Of a stretch of DNA of 64,000 bases, positions 43,436 to 50,593 are shown one piece after another. Numbering within the stretch: position 1 is the stretch's first letter; each line of letters starts with the position of its first letter. The translations under genes were made by a program, and so were the position numbers. The DNA lies in contig NZ_JABEZU010000001.1 in the NCBI RefSeq assembly GCF_013149785.1, positions 1,178,001-1,242,000 on the forward strand, written 5' to 3'. The notes under the pieces are model-generated. The model ran no database searches, was not told where the DNA came from, and saw only the letters and a program-made list of their open reading frames with translations. Source of the stretch: Isoptericola halotolerans. Lineage in GTDB: Bacteria > Actinomycetota > Actinomycetes > Actinomycetales > Cellulomonadaceae.

Positions 43436-43463
43436 ATGTTACCAGTTAGTGCTTAACTGGTAA
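43436..43463 (-). promoter_or_regulatory. Fic promoter with overlapping perfect palindrome
   Basis: The inverted repeat TTACCAGTTA-5-TAACTGGTAA spans 43439-43463. It overlaps the minus-strand -10 TAACAT (43436-43441), which lies 6 nt before the GTG. A further ACTGGTA half-site lies at about 43414-43420 within the first codons. Confidence 0.75.
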
Positions 43464-43535
43464 TTCTACTCTCCGGTGAGAACCACTTGGCGCGCGGGGA
43501 CGCCGATGATGCCCCGCGCACCGCGCCGCCTCATC

Positions 43536-44063
43536 TCAGCGCCCCGCCCGGGTGAACAGCCCCGGGTAGTCGACGACGAGCCCGTCGTCGTCCACCGCGA
43601 TCTCGCGCCGGAAGTCGCTGTCGCGGGACTCGTACAGATATCGCTCGGCGGCGAGGCGGGTGTATCGCTGCGGGTCGATCGTGACCGTGAACGACTCGGG
43701 GTCCACGTACGCCGTCACGATGGCAGCCGACTCGCCGACCGCCAGGTCGAGCCGGCGGATCGGCAGGGTGTTGGTGAACGGGCTGAAGGCCAGGTCGATG
43801 TCCACGGCCCCGGCGAGGTCGGGGCGGGCCGACCCGTCCGCCCGCCACTGGCCGTCGTCATGCGCGAGCTCCAGGGTGCGCCCGTCCGACGACCGGAGGC
43901 TCAGTGCGGCGAAGGTCCACGAGGCATCGAGCTCGACGGCGTACTCGAGCTGCTCGTGCCCGAGGCTCACGATCGACCGCGCTCGACAGCGGCCGTCGTG
44001 CATCGTGAGGTCGAGCTGCTCGGTGCTGTCAGCGGCGGTGCCGTGCCACACGACCGTCACCAT
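43536..44063 (-). CDS. Putative glycolipid-binding domain protein (DUF1089-like)
   Basis: The 175-residue protein shows the beta-rich family pattern: DGRCRARSIVSLGHEQLEYAVELDASWTF, WRADGSARPDLAGAVDIDLAFSPFTNTLPIRRL and the C-terminal YLYESRDSDFRREIAVDDDGLVVDYPGLF. Proteins of this type are called putative glycolipid-binding, but their role is not established. It stands 66 nt downstream of the VOC gene on the same strand and may be co-transcribed. Confidence 0.82.
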   Translation of the reverse strand: MVTVVWHGTAADSTEQLDLTMHDGRCRARSIVSLGHEQLEYAVELDASWTFAALSLRSSDGRTLELAHDDGQWRADGSARPDLAGAVDIDLAFSPFTNTLPIRRLDLAVGESAAIVTAYVDPESFTVTIDPQRYTRLAAERYLYESRDSDFRREIAVDDDGLVVDYPGLFTRAGR

Positions 44064-44128
44064 GGGCCGTCACTCCTTCCTCGTCCCGTCCACGGTCGCA
44101 GGGCTCGCGTCCTCCCGCACGGCGCCGG

Positions 44129-44506
44129 TCAGGCCGTCGGTTCGCGCAGGATGTGCGGCACTCCGGCGGGGTTGCAGATCCAGTGCGCGCGGGGCGGCAG
44201 CGGCTCGAGCTCGTCGCGGGTGGGCGTGCCGTGCTGGGCGAGGTGCTCGACCGCGGCGTCGACGTCGTCGGTGCGGAGGTCGAGCCAGAGGTCGTGGTGG
44301 GTGGCGCTGTCGACCTGGTCGAGCCACAGCGTGCAGGGGCCGAACTGGACGCGTGCCGTCCGGCTGACCTGCTCGCCGGGGGTGTCGGGCTCGATCTCGA
44401 CGTCGAGGCCGAGGGTGTCGCGGTAGAACGCGAGGGTGTCGTCGTAGCGGTCGGACGGGATCTTCATCGCGATGTTGACGCCACCGCGGAACGTGGGCGT
44501 GGACAT
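44129..44506 (-). CDS. VOC (glyoxalase/bleomycin-resistance) family protein
   Basis: The 125-residue protein has paired beta-alpha-beta-beta-beta modules: VNIAMKIPSDRYDDTLAFYRDTLGLDVE, VQFGPCTLWLDQVD, and HDLWLDLRTDDVDAAVEHL. Metal ligands of true glyoxalases are only partly recognisable. AGGAGG precedes the ATG at 44506. It is divergent from the SRPBCC-ArsR operon across a large composite palindrome, suggesting joint regulation. Confidence 0.88.
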   Translation of the reverse strand: MSTPTFRGGVNIAMKIPSDRYDDTLAFYRDTLGLDVEIEPDTPGEQVSRTARVQFGPCTLWLDQVDSATHHDLWLDLRTDDVDAAVEHLAQHGTPTRDELEPLPPRAHWICNPAGVPHILREPTA

Positions 44507-44527
44507 GAGACCTCCTGTGGTCGTTGT

Positions 44528-44574
44528 GCAAGCAACGTATTGCACATCTGGACCATGTGCAATAGTTTGCTTGC
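44528..44574. promoter_or_regulatory. 47-bp composite palindrome between the VOC gene and the SRPBCC-arsR operon
   Basis: The elements in order are GCAAGCAA, CGTA, TTGCACAT, a 7-nt centre, ATGTGCAA, TAGT and TTGCTTGC. Both pairs of 8-bp arms are exact reverse complements and symmetrical about 44551. The right end touches the ATG at 44575. It is a strong candidate operator for the ArsR regulator, which would control both directions. Confidence 0.85.
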
Positions 44575-45045
44575 ATGAAGACCTCGACCGACCGCATCGA
44601 GCGCGAGACCGAGATCGCTGCGCCCCGCGCACGGGTCTGGGAGCTCGTCACCGCACCGGGCTGGTGGATCAACGACGGCGAGCTCACCGAGCACCGGATC
44701 GAGCCCGACGGCCCAGGCCGCGTGGTCGTGCACGACCCGGTGCACGGTGCCTTCGCGGTCCGGACGGTGGCCGAGGACCCTCAGGAGTACGTCGCCTTCC
44801 GTTGGTACAGCGGCGACAGCGATGCCCGACGCCGGGCCGCGCTCGACGCGGCGAGCTCGACCCTCGTCGAGTTCCACGTCACGGCCGTCTCGGCGGCGAC
44901 GACCCGCCTGCGCGTCGTGGAGTCCGGCTTCGACGCGCTCGACGAGGACGCCTCCGCCCGGCGGGCCATGCTCGACGCGAACACCGAGGGGTGGGTGGTC
45001 GAGCTCGACCTGGCTCGCAGCGGTGCCGAGGGCGGTGCGCCGTGA
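44575..45045 (+). CDS. SRPBCC (AHSA1/START-like) domain protein
   Basis: The 156-residue protein has the AHSA1-like pattern: RIERETEIAAPRARVWELVTAPGWW, the HDPVHGAFAVRTVAEDPQEYVAFRW strands, and the C-terminal helix with WVVELD. Members bind hydrophobic ligands in a cavity, and they often pair with an ArsR regulator, as here. It is coupled to arsR by a GTGA overlap. Confidence 0.88.
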   Translation: MKTSTDRIERETEIAAPRARVWELVTAPGWWINDGELTEHRIEPDGPGRVVVHDPVHGAFAVRTVAEDPQEYVAFRWYSGDSDARRRAALDAASSTLVEFHVTAVSAATTRLRVVESGFDALDEDASARRAMLDANTEGWVVELDLARSGAEGGAP

Positions 45046-45359
45046 CGACGGCGGTCGTCCAGGTCTGCTCGGCGCTCGGTGACGAGACCCGCTGGCAGAT
45101 CCTGCAGATGCTGGGGGAGCAGCCGCGCTCCGCCTCGGCCCTGGCCGGTGAGCTGCCGATCAGTCGCCAGGCCATCGCGCAGCACGTCGAGGTGCTCATC
45201 GGCGCCGGGCTCGTCGAGCGTCGCCGGCATGGTCGTGAGGTGCGGTACGTGCCGGTCGGCGCCGCGCTCAGCGCCGCCGTCGAGCAGCTCCAGGCTGCCG
45301 CCGCCGGCTGGGACCGTCGGCTGGAGATGCTCAAGCGGCGCGCCGAGGGGCCTCGATAG
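45042..45359 (+). CDS. ArsR family transcriptional regulator
   Basis: The 105-residue winged-helix protein shows VCSALGDETRWQILQMLGEQPRSASALAGELPISRQAIAQHVEVLIGAGLVERRRHGREVRYVPVG split over helices 2-5 and the wing. It has no Cys pair for metal binding near the recognition helix, so it belongs to the metal-independent ArsR group that accompanies SRPBCC proteins. It probably represses its own operon and the VOC gene through the 47-bp palindrome. Confidence 0.92.
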   Translation: MTTAVVQVCSALGDETRWQILQMLGEQPRSASALAGELPISRQAIAQHVEVLIGAGLVERRRHGREVRYVPVGAALSAAVEQLQAAAAGWDRRLEMLKRRAEGPR

Positions 45360-45552
45360 CCAAGCCTCGAGGTCGTCGGCCAAGCGACTCAACCGAGCTG
45401 GCGGGCCGGTCCGCCTCCAGAGGACGCCCCCGGGTCGGTGTCAGACCGCTCGCGGGGTCATGCCTGAACTGGCCCCTGGGTCGCCAGAGGTGGTCCTGCT
45501 GGGCGTGTCGCGCGTGGGCTGACGGTGGGTTGATTGATCGGGGGGTGTTCAG
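45360..45552. other. Intergenic region upstream of the toxin-like pseudogene
   Basis: These 193 bp separate the arsR gene from the accessory island. I see no gene, RNA or repeat in them. The GC-rich sequence ends close to 45540, where the accessory island begins. Confidence 0.4.
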
Positions 45553-46256
45553 GTGGCGATCATCGGCGGTTGTGCTGGGCCCGGCGCCGGCGGCAAACCG
45601 CACTTCAATACGCCGTCTGGCCAGAACATCAAGCCGCCGCCCCCGCCGGAACCGATTACCGTCGAACCGCCGGTGGACCTTCCCGAACCGCCAACCGTCA
45701 GGCCAGACCCTGGCCCAGGCACGTTCACCGGAGACATCAATGACATCCCCGCGGAGGGGCTCCGATCTGGTACCAAGGTGGATCAAAGTCTGCTAGCAGC
45801 CTTGATGTCGACGCCACGACCTGACTCCTGGGTATACGAACTTGGGCCGATTGTCGGTGAATGTACAGGGCAATCGACCCTATATCGCCGCGGCTGTACC
45901 TTGAGCGACATGAGGCCCTTACGGAGGGTGCAGCCAATGCTGCAGGTGTTGTCAGCCTTGCCGCGTCGCTGGCGGCGGTGCCAACGGGCGGAGCCACCGT
46001 GCCGGTGGCCTCTGCGGCGGGATACACTTCAGCAGGCTTCTCGGCAGTTAATGGGGTTCAGAACGTTGTGCTAGGCAATAGCGGCGACGCAACCAACTCG
46101 TTCATTGCCGCGGGTGGCGGTGTCGCTACAGCCGGCTTCGGTTCTGCTGTCGACAGGGGGTTTGAGGCAATGGGTGGATCAGATGTATACTCTACTAGTT
46201 TCGTTCTAGACCTAGGTGGATGGGGAATTACAAATGGGGTGATCGCGAACCAATGA
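45553..46256 (+). pseudogene. Decayed toxin-like gene, several frameshifts
   Basis: Protein-like segments follow one another in changing frames. Frame 1 (45553 to about 45800) gives a Pro-rich part with GTFTGDINDIPAEGLRSG. A frame-2 stretch (about 45806-45897) gives YTNLGRLSVNVQGNRPYI. Frame 0 (from about 45890 to 46256) gives a Gly/Ala-rich hydrophobic part with AANAAGVVSLAASLAAVP and DVYSTSFVLDLGGWG. Such hydrophobic linkers occur before C-terminal toxin domains in polymorphic toxins. I infer one gene broken by at least two frameshifts. Alternatively 45861-46256 is a separate short gene (MYRAIDPISPRLYLERHEAL) whose ATG directly follows a TGA. Its end overlaps the next gene by ATGA. Confidence 0.45.
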
Positions 46257-46678
46257 GTAAAACTGTTCCACGCAATAGTATTTTTGCCCTGTTCTGGCCG
46301 GCAGTCTGGGCCATACCAATATTCGGCTCACTAGTTGCGGTTCTTGATATGACTGAGCAACTCAAGCTAGACGGCCTGGTCGCCTTCCTGTGTGTTGCGA
46401 GCACTTGGTGTTTTCCGTTGGGGCTCGTATACTTTTTGGATCGACGAGTGGGTGTTGGCATCGCTGCAACACCCACCGCATTCGGCGTGCGGTTCTTGCT
46501 CGCTACCCTGGCAATCGTCGCGCTTGTCGGAGGCCTGCTTATATGGACGATTGCTTCCTGGCTTTGGTTTGCTTTCTTGCCGGCGCTCTTCGGGTTGTCA
46601 CTCGAAGTGTCTCGACGCATACTTGCACGAAGGTACCTGGAAGACGGTAGTGCGTGGCGAATGGGGATTGTTCGCTAA
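46253..46678 (+). CDS. Four-helix membrane protein, candidate immunity protein
   Basis: The 141-residue protein begins MSKTVPRNSIFALFWPAVWA and has four hydrophobic helices (IFALFWPAVWAIPIFGSLVAV, GLVAFLCVASTWCFPLGLVYF in part, LLATLAIVALVGGLLIW, LWFAFLPALFGLSLEV). I do not recognise a family. The ATG overlaps the stop of the preceding toxin-like frame, as immunity genes often do. The DNA is visibly less GC-rich than its surroundings, indicating horizontal origin. It ends 13 nt before the IS481 element. Confidence 0.55.
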   Translation: MSKTVPRNSIFALFWPAVWAIPIFGSLVAVLDMTEQLKLDGLVAFLCVASTWCFPLGLVYFLDRRVGVGIAATPTAFGVRFLLATLAIVALVGGLLIWTIASWLWFAFLPALFGLSLEVSRRILARRYLEDGSAWRMGIVR

Positions 46679-46685
46679 CTCGGGC

Positions 46686-46691
46686 CCTAGG
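46686..46691. repeat. Left target flank of the IS481 element (CCTAGG)
   Basis: It fits the NCTAGN target preference known for IS481 itself. The right flank is CCTAGC, so the two hexamers differ in the last base. Confidence 0.6.
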
Positions 46692-47685
46692 TGTACTTCT
46701 CCGTGAGGTTGTGAGCGCGGTCTGCGGGGACGGCGCCGTCGATGCCGGTGTGGGGTCGGTGGTGGTTGTAGTGGTGCAGCCAGTCGTCGTAGGTCGCGGC
46801 GCGGGCCTGGTCGGAGTCGTAGGTAGCGGCGTAGGCCCACTCGGCGGCCAGGGTGCGGTTGAAGCGTTCGACCTTGCCGTTGGTCTGGGGCCGGTAGGGG
46901 CGGGTGCGACGGTGCTTGGCCTGGCCCAGCGCGGCGGCGAAGGCCCGAGACCGGTAGCAGGCTCCGTTGTCGGTCATCACGGCGGTGACCTCGATCCCGA
47001 GGCTGGTGAAGTAGTCACGGGCTCGGGTCCAGAACGCGGCGGCGGTCTCCTTGCGTTCGTCGTCCAGGATCTCGGAGTAGGCCAGCCGGGAGTGGTCGTC
47101 CACGGCGTGATGCACGAATCGGTAGCCGCGCGAGGGCGCGGCTCCGGTTCGGGCGGCCCGGTCGCGGACCTTCGCTGCGGCCCGGTCCTGGACCGAGCCG
47201 CGTCCGTGCATCTTCCAGCCGCCACCGTCGGGGATGCGGCCGAGCTTCTTGATGTCGACATGCACCAGGTCTCCCGGCGCTGCGGCTTCGTAGCGGCGGG
47301 CCGCTGGCCGGCGCACGGGTAGACCGGTGGCCTGGTCCAGGTGGGCCAGGCGTGGCATGCGGTAGCGGGCCAGGACCCTGCCCACCGTCGTGCGCGGAAC
47401 CCCGAGGTGGTAGCCGATGCGGTGCGGTCCCCAGCGGCGGGTGAACCGCAACGCGATGATCCGCCGCTCGAGGCGTCGCGGGCACCGCCTTGGTGTGTGG
47501 TGGGGGCGAGAGGATCGGTCGGTCAGCGGCTCACCGGCCCGGTAGCGGCGGGCCCACTTCGCCGCCGTGGCCGGCGAGCACTGGAACCGCTCCGCGGCTC
47601 GCCGCACCGACCAGCCGTCCTCGACCACGACTCGCGCGAGGCGGAGTCTGCCCGTAGGCGTCAGGGGCGCGTTAGCGTGGGTCAC
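46687..47685 (-). CDS. IS481 family transposase
   Basis: The 332-residue DDE transposase has an N-terminal helix-turn-helix (GWSVRRAAERFQCSPATAAK, then WARRYRAGEPLTDRSSRPH) and an rve-type integrase core. Acidic residues are D in HVDIKKLGRI, D in VMTDNGACYRS and E in NGKVERFNRTLAAEW. The GTG start (47685) lies after CAGGAGG. The TAG stop (46689-46687) is outside the element, in the CTAG of the target site, so the last codons reach the left terminal repeat. The gene appears intact. Confidence 0.95.
   Translation of the reverse strand: MTHANAPLTPTGRLRLARVVVEDGWSVRRAAERFQCSPATAAKWARRYRAGEPLTDRSSRPHHTPRRCPRRLERRIIALRFTRRWGPHRIGYHLGVPRTTVGRVLARYRMPRLAHLDQATGLPVRRPAARRYEAAAPGDLVHVDIKKLGRIPDGGGWKMHGRGSVQDRAAAKVRDRAARTGAAPSRGYRFVHHAVDDHSRLAYSEILDDERKETAAAFWTRARDYFTSLGIEVTAVMTDNGACYRSRAFAAALGQAKHRRTRPYRPQTNGKVERFNRTLAAEWAYAATYDSDQARAATYDDWLHHYNHHRPHTGIDGAVPADRAHNLTEKYT
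46692..46714 (+). repeat. Left terminal inverted repeat of IS481 element
   Basis: The 23 bp start TGTACTTCTCCGTGAG and match the reverse complement of the right end at 19 of 23 positions, all of the first eight included. Confidence 0.9.
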
Positions 47686-47742
47686 GAGGACCTCCTGGTA
47701 TCCGAGGTTGGTGTGGTAACCCCTTCGATACCGGAGGTCCTC
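47686..47742 (-). promoter_or_regulatory. Hairpin covering the transposase ribosome-binding site
   Basis: GAGGACCTCC-T-GGTATC (47686-47702) and GATACCGGAGGTCCTC (47727-47742) pair over 16 bp with a single bulge. On the minus-strand transcript the AGGAGG directly before the GTG is inside the stem. The hairpin could prevent translation when transcription enters from outside the element. Confidence 0.7.
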
Positions 47743-47766
47743 GTCATCTCCCGCGCGCCACGCTGA

Positions 47767-47789
47767 TCACAACGTCCCGAGGAAGTACA
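47767..47789 (-). repeat. Right terminal inverted repeat of IS481 element
   Basis: The repeat reads inward from GAAGTACA at 47789 and pairs with the left end. Confidence 0.9.
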
Positions 47790-47795
47790 CCTAGC
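47790..47795. repeat. Right target flank of the IS481 element (CCTAGC)
   Basis: The core CTAG is shared with the left flank, but the last base differs, so the duplication is imperfect. Confidence 0.6.
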
Positions 47796-47805
47796 GGCAG
47801 CCGGG

Positions 47806-48219
47806 ATGTTTAAGCCTGTCAAGATCTCCGACATGGCCGCAGACGGCGTGAAGGGCTTATCGAAATCGACAGATGCAGCCCGGACAACCGCCAACGGAAC
47901 AAACGCTGCCGGAAAGACAACCGCCCGAGGGAAGTTCCGGAAGGCCACCCTGCAGAACGCCTGGGACCAGGCCGAAGACGGTTCCACGGGCGGAAAACTG
48001 TGCCCTTCATGCCGAGCAGAAGTCAAGGTTCCCCCGAACTCAGGTGCTCGGCGTGATTGGGACGCTTCCCATAATCCCTCTTGGACCAATCGAACGTTTC
48101 CCGGAGATGCCTCGCGGCGTGACGTCCTCGACAACGACAACTACAACGACGGTGTATCATTGGAGTTTCCCGGTTGTAACCGTTCAGGGGGAAACAATGA
48201 TGAGCGCTTCCGGAAATAG
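47806..48219 (+). CDS. Orphan HNH/GH-E-like nuclease toxin domain (N-terminal part missing)
   Basis: The 137-residue fragment begins MFKPVKISDMAADGVKGLS right after the IS. A basic Thr/Ala-rich linker leads to a C-terminal nuclease-like module with KLCPSCRAEVKVPPNSG, RRDWDASHNPSWTNRTFPGD and LEFPGCNRSGGNNDERFRK. The Cys pair, the Asp-x-x-His and the final CNRSGGNN resemble HNH/endonuclease VII toxin domains of polymorphic toxins. No secretion or pre-toxin domain precedes it, and the frame is open into the IS end (LAAAG), so it is a truncated or silent cassette. The following SUFU gene overlaps it by 23 bp. Confidence 0.7.
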   Translation: MFKPVKISDMAADGVKGLSKSTDAARTTANGTNAAGKTTARGKFRKATLQNAWDQAEDGSTGGKLCPSCRAEVKVPPNSGARRDWDASHNPSWTNRTFPGDASRRDVLDNDNYNDGVSLEFPGCNRSGGNNDERFRK

Positions 48220-48802
48220 CAAGCCTAGCCTGGTAAGGCACCTTGAAGGCGCACTCGGCACAATTGTCAAGGGATGGACGCAAGACCCGAGTGGTAGAGA
48301 GCTGGGCTTTAGCGTCGTGCAGTTTGCGCTCGGCTCCGATGAGCGATCCATTGCGTACTCCACACTCGGGCTTAGCAAGTTTGTCCTCGGTTCGACGGTA
48401 TCGGATAAGGATATCTACCAGGAATTGCTTATCCTTGCACCACGTTCTTTATCGGAGGCGCTTCCTGCCTCGCTACTAGGGCAGGCGGGAAGCATGTTAA
48501 TTAAACAGGGTTCTTCCGTTCTTCGCGGCGAAGTTTTAGGCCCGATAGGGCCGCTGTCGCCGGGCTCAGACATGACACATTTATACGCCACAGTGCCGGT
48601 CTACTTTCCGCCTGAATTTGCAGAACTAAAGGAGGACGGAAAAGCTATTGCAATAGTCTGGCTCGTGCCAATATCCTCGCCCGAGGCCGAGTTTGTGTCG
48701 ACCCACGGGTGGAACGCTTTTGAGGATTGGCTCGAAGAGCGCGATCCTGCCCTTTCCAACTGGAGCCGGCCTGACTCAGGCCCGTTAAGACTTCATTCCT
48801 AA
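48197..48802 (+). CDS. Suppressor of fused (SUFU) domain protein, likely immunity protein
   Basis: The 201-residue protein ends with the SUFU pattern: PVYFPPEFAELKEDGKAIAIVWLVPI, then SSPEAEFVSTHGWNAFEDWLEERDPALSN. Bacterial SUFU proteins are established as a major class of immunity proteins for secreted nuclease toxins. The ATG at 48197 (MMSASGNSKPSLVRHLEGAL) follows GGGGGA and lies inside the end of the nuclease gene. Its DNA is clearly lower in GC than the genome average, matching a transferred toxin-immunity cassette. Confidence 0.82.
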   Translation: MMSASGNSKPSLVRHLEGALGTIVKGWTQDPSGRELGFSVVQFALGSDERSIAYSTLGLSKFVLGSTVSDKDIYQELLILAPRSLSEALPASLLGQAGSMLIKQGSSVLRGEVLGPIGPLSPGSDMTHLYATVPVYFPPEFAELKEDGKAIAIVWLVPISSPEAEFVSTHGWNAFEDWLEERDPALSNWSRPDSGPLRLHS

Positions 48803-49095
48803 ATCTCCTTTGCAATGGTTCAGACCAGGGCTGTACCGGCTGACGCCAGTCGCAATAACTCAAACGCCGGTGCTCGCCTCGATGTAGTAGTGCGCATGTG
48901 TGGTGTGCCCGGGTTCCGCGGAGTCGGATTACTGGATTCTTGTGCCACCTGACCCTGTAGGAGGGCCTCGTGGGAGCAGGGCCCCGTGCGTGCTCACAGA
49001 CCTCGCACTTCGTGCTCGCTGGCTCGGCGGTTGAGAAGCAGGGTGGAGGTCCCGATGGCGGACCTCCGCGAGCGCCTCGCGCGATACTGGCACCC
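48803..49095. other. Noncoding boundary of the accessory island
   Basis: No gene is recognised in these 293 bp. GC content rises again from left to right. A hairpin GGAGGTCC-7-GGACCTCC lies at 49045-49067, shortly before the ankyrin gene. No tRNA or att-like repeat is visible. Confidence 0.5.
49045..49067. terminator. Hairpin upstream of the ankyrin gene
   Basis: GGAGGTCC (49045-49052) and GGACCTCC (49060-49067) form a perfect 8-bp stem with a 7-nt loop. No U-tract follows, so termination is only a possibility. Confidence 0.35.
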
Positions 49096-49461
49096 ATGAA
49101 CGACAAGCTTCCCGTCGACCTGGACCAGATGTTCGACCTTGCCCGCGCGGGCGAGGGGCTGCTGCTGGAGTTCGTCGACGCCGGTGTCCCTGCCGACCAT
49201 GCCGACGCCCAGGGCAACACGCTGCTCATGCTCGCCGCGTACCACGGGCACGCGGACCTGGTCCGCGGCCTGGCCGCGCGCGGCGCCGACGTGAACCGCC
49301 TCAACGGCCGCGGTCAGTCGCCGCTGGCCGGGGCGGTCTTCAAGGGGGAGCCCGCGGTGATCGAGGCCCTGGTCGAGGCCGGTGCGGACGCCGAGGCGGG
49401 GGAGCCGAGCGCGAGGGCCACGGCAGCGATGTTCGGGCGGATCCTGCCGGACGGCTCGTGA
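49096..49461 (+). CDS. Ankyrin repeat protein
   Basis: The 121-residue protein consists mainly of ankyrin repeats: [31 protein letters not shown] and [31 protein letters not shown] are two full repeats, preceded by a helical [22 protein letters not shown]. Ankyrin repeats mediate protein contacts. The partner is unknown. The ATG at 49096 gives a compact domain. It lies 22 nt upstream of prfB. Confidence 0.88.
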   Translation: MNDKLPVDLDQMFDLARAGEGLLLEFVDAGVPADHADAQGNTLLMLAAYHGHADLVRGLAARGADVNRLNGRGQSPLAGAVFKGEPAVIEALVEAGADAEAGEPSARATAAMFGRILPDGS

Positions 49462-49469
49462 GCGACAGG

Positions 49470-49475
49470 TAGGCT
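49470..49475 (+). promoter_or_regulatory. Leaderless -10 element of prfB
   Basis: TAGGCT is followed by 8 nt and the GTG at 49484. Confidence 0.45.
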
Positions 49476-49483
49476 TGAACATC

Positions 49484-50593
49484 GTGGCCACCATCGACTT
49501 CCCCGCCGAGATCAAGGCGCTCCGCTCCACCCTCAAGACGATCGAGTCGGTGAGCGACCCTGCGGAGCTGCAGGAGCGGATCGAGATGCTGTCCGACCAG
49601 GCGGCCTCTCCGGACCTGTGGGACGACCAGGACAACGCGCAGAAGGTCACCTCGGCGCTGTCCCACGCGCAGAGCGAGCTCGAGCGGGTCAAGCGGTTCG
49701 GCAGCCGGATCGACGACGTCGAGACGCTGGTCGAGCTGGGCAACGAGATGGAGGACGCCGACTCCCTGGAGGAGGCCGAGGCCGAGCTGGCCAAGATCCG
49801 CAAGGATCTCCGCTCGCTCGAGGTCCGTACCCTGCTCAACGGGGAGTACGACGCCCGGGCCGCCGTCGTGACGATCCGCGCGGGTGCCGGCGGGGTCGAC
49901 GCCGCGGACTTCGCCGAGATGCTCATGCGGATGTACCTGCGCTGGGCCGAGCGTCACGGCTACCCGACCAAGGTCATGGACACCTCCTACGCCGAGGAGG
50001 CCGGCCTGAAGTCGGCGACGTTCGAGGTCGACGTGCCCTACGCCTTCGGTCACCTGTCGGTCGAGGCCGGGACCCACCGCCTGGTGCGCATCTCGCCGTT
50101 CGACAACCAGGGCCGCCGGCAGACGTCGTTCGCCGCGGTCGAGGTGATCCCGCTCATCGAGCAGACCGACTCGATCGAGATCCCGGAGAACGAGCTCAAG
50201 ATCGACGTGTTCCGCTCCTCGGGCCCGGGCGGCCAGTCGGTGAACACCACCGACTCCGCGGTGCGCATGACGCACATCCCCACGGGCACGGTCGTGTCGA
50301 TGCAGAACGAGAAGTCGCAGATCCAGAACCGCGCCGCCGCCCTGCGCGTCATGCAGTCGCGCCTGCTGCTCCTCCGCCAGGCGGAGGAGGCGGCGAAGAA
50401 GAAGGAGATGGCCGGGGACATCAAGGCGTCCTGGGGCGACCAGATGCGCTCCTACGTGCTGCACCCGTACCAGATGGTCAAGGACCTGCGCACCGAGCAC
50501 GAGTCGGGCAACACCCAGAACGTGTTCGACGGCGCGATCGACGAGTTCATCGAGGCCGGGATCCGCTGGCGCCGCTCGGGCGGCGAGAGCTGA
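49484..50593 (+). CDS. prfB: Peptide chain release factor 2
   Basis: The 369-residue factor releases peptides at UGA and UAA codons. It shows an N-terminal coiled region, the codon-recognition segment [16 protein letters not shown] (SPF, typical for RF2) and the catalytic GGQ loop [18 protein letters not shown]. The frame is continuous, so the programmed +1 frameshift of many bacterial prfB genes is absent, as in other actinobacteria. The GTG follows a TAGGCT -10. The order prfB-ftsE-ftsX-smpB resembles that of mycobacteria. Confidence 0.97.
   Translation: MATIDFPAEIKALRSTLKTIESVSDPAELQERIEMLSDQAASPDLWDDQDNAQKVTSALSHAQSELERVKRFGSRIDDVETLVELGNEMEDADSLEEAEAELAKIRKDLRSLEVRTLLNGEYDARAAVVTIRAGAGGVDAADFAEMLMRMYLRWAERHGYPTKVMDTSYAEEAGLKSATFEVDVPYAFGHLSVEAGTHRLVRISPFDNQGRRQTSFAAVEVIPLIEQTDSIEIPENELKIDVFRSSGPGGQSVNTTDSAVRMTHIPTGTVVSMQNEKSQIQNRAAALRVMQSRLLLLRQAEEAAKKKEMAGDIKASWGDQMRSYVLHPYQMVKDLRTEHESGNTQNVFDGAIDEFIEAGIRWRRSGGES

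Larger units (their letters stand above)
46692..47789 (-). mobile_element. IS481 family insertion sequence, 1098 bp, apparently complete
   Basis: The element begins TGTACTTC and ends GAAGTACA, with 23-bp terminal repeats matching at 19 positions. It carries one intact transposase gene reading leftward. It lies inside the accessory island between the 4-TM gene and the orphan nuclease domain. Flanks are CCTAGG and CCTAGC. Confidence 0.92.

Noticed and set aside
48803-49095. tRNA or attachment site at the right edge of the accessory island
   Set aside because: No cloverleaf, T-loop GGTTCGA with matching acceptor, or direct repeat pair was found, so a prophage or integrative element is not supported.
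49484-50593. Programmed frameshift in prfB
   Set aside because: The frame is continuous from the GTG to the stop, with no internal UGA after a Shine-Dalgarno-like stretch.
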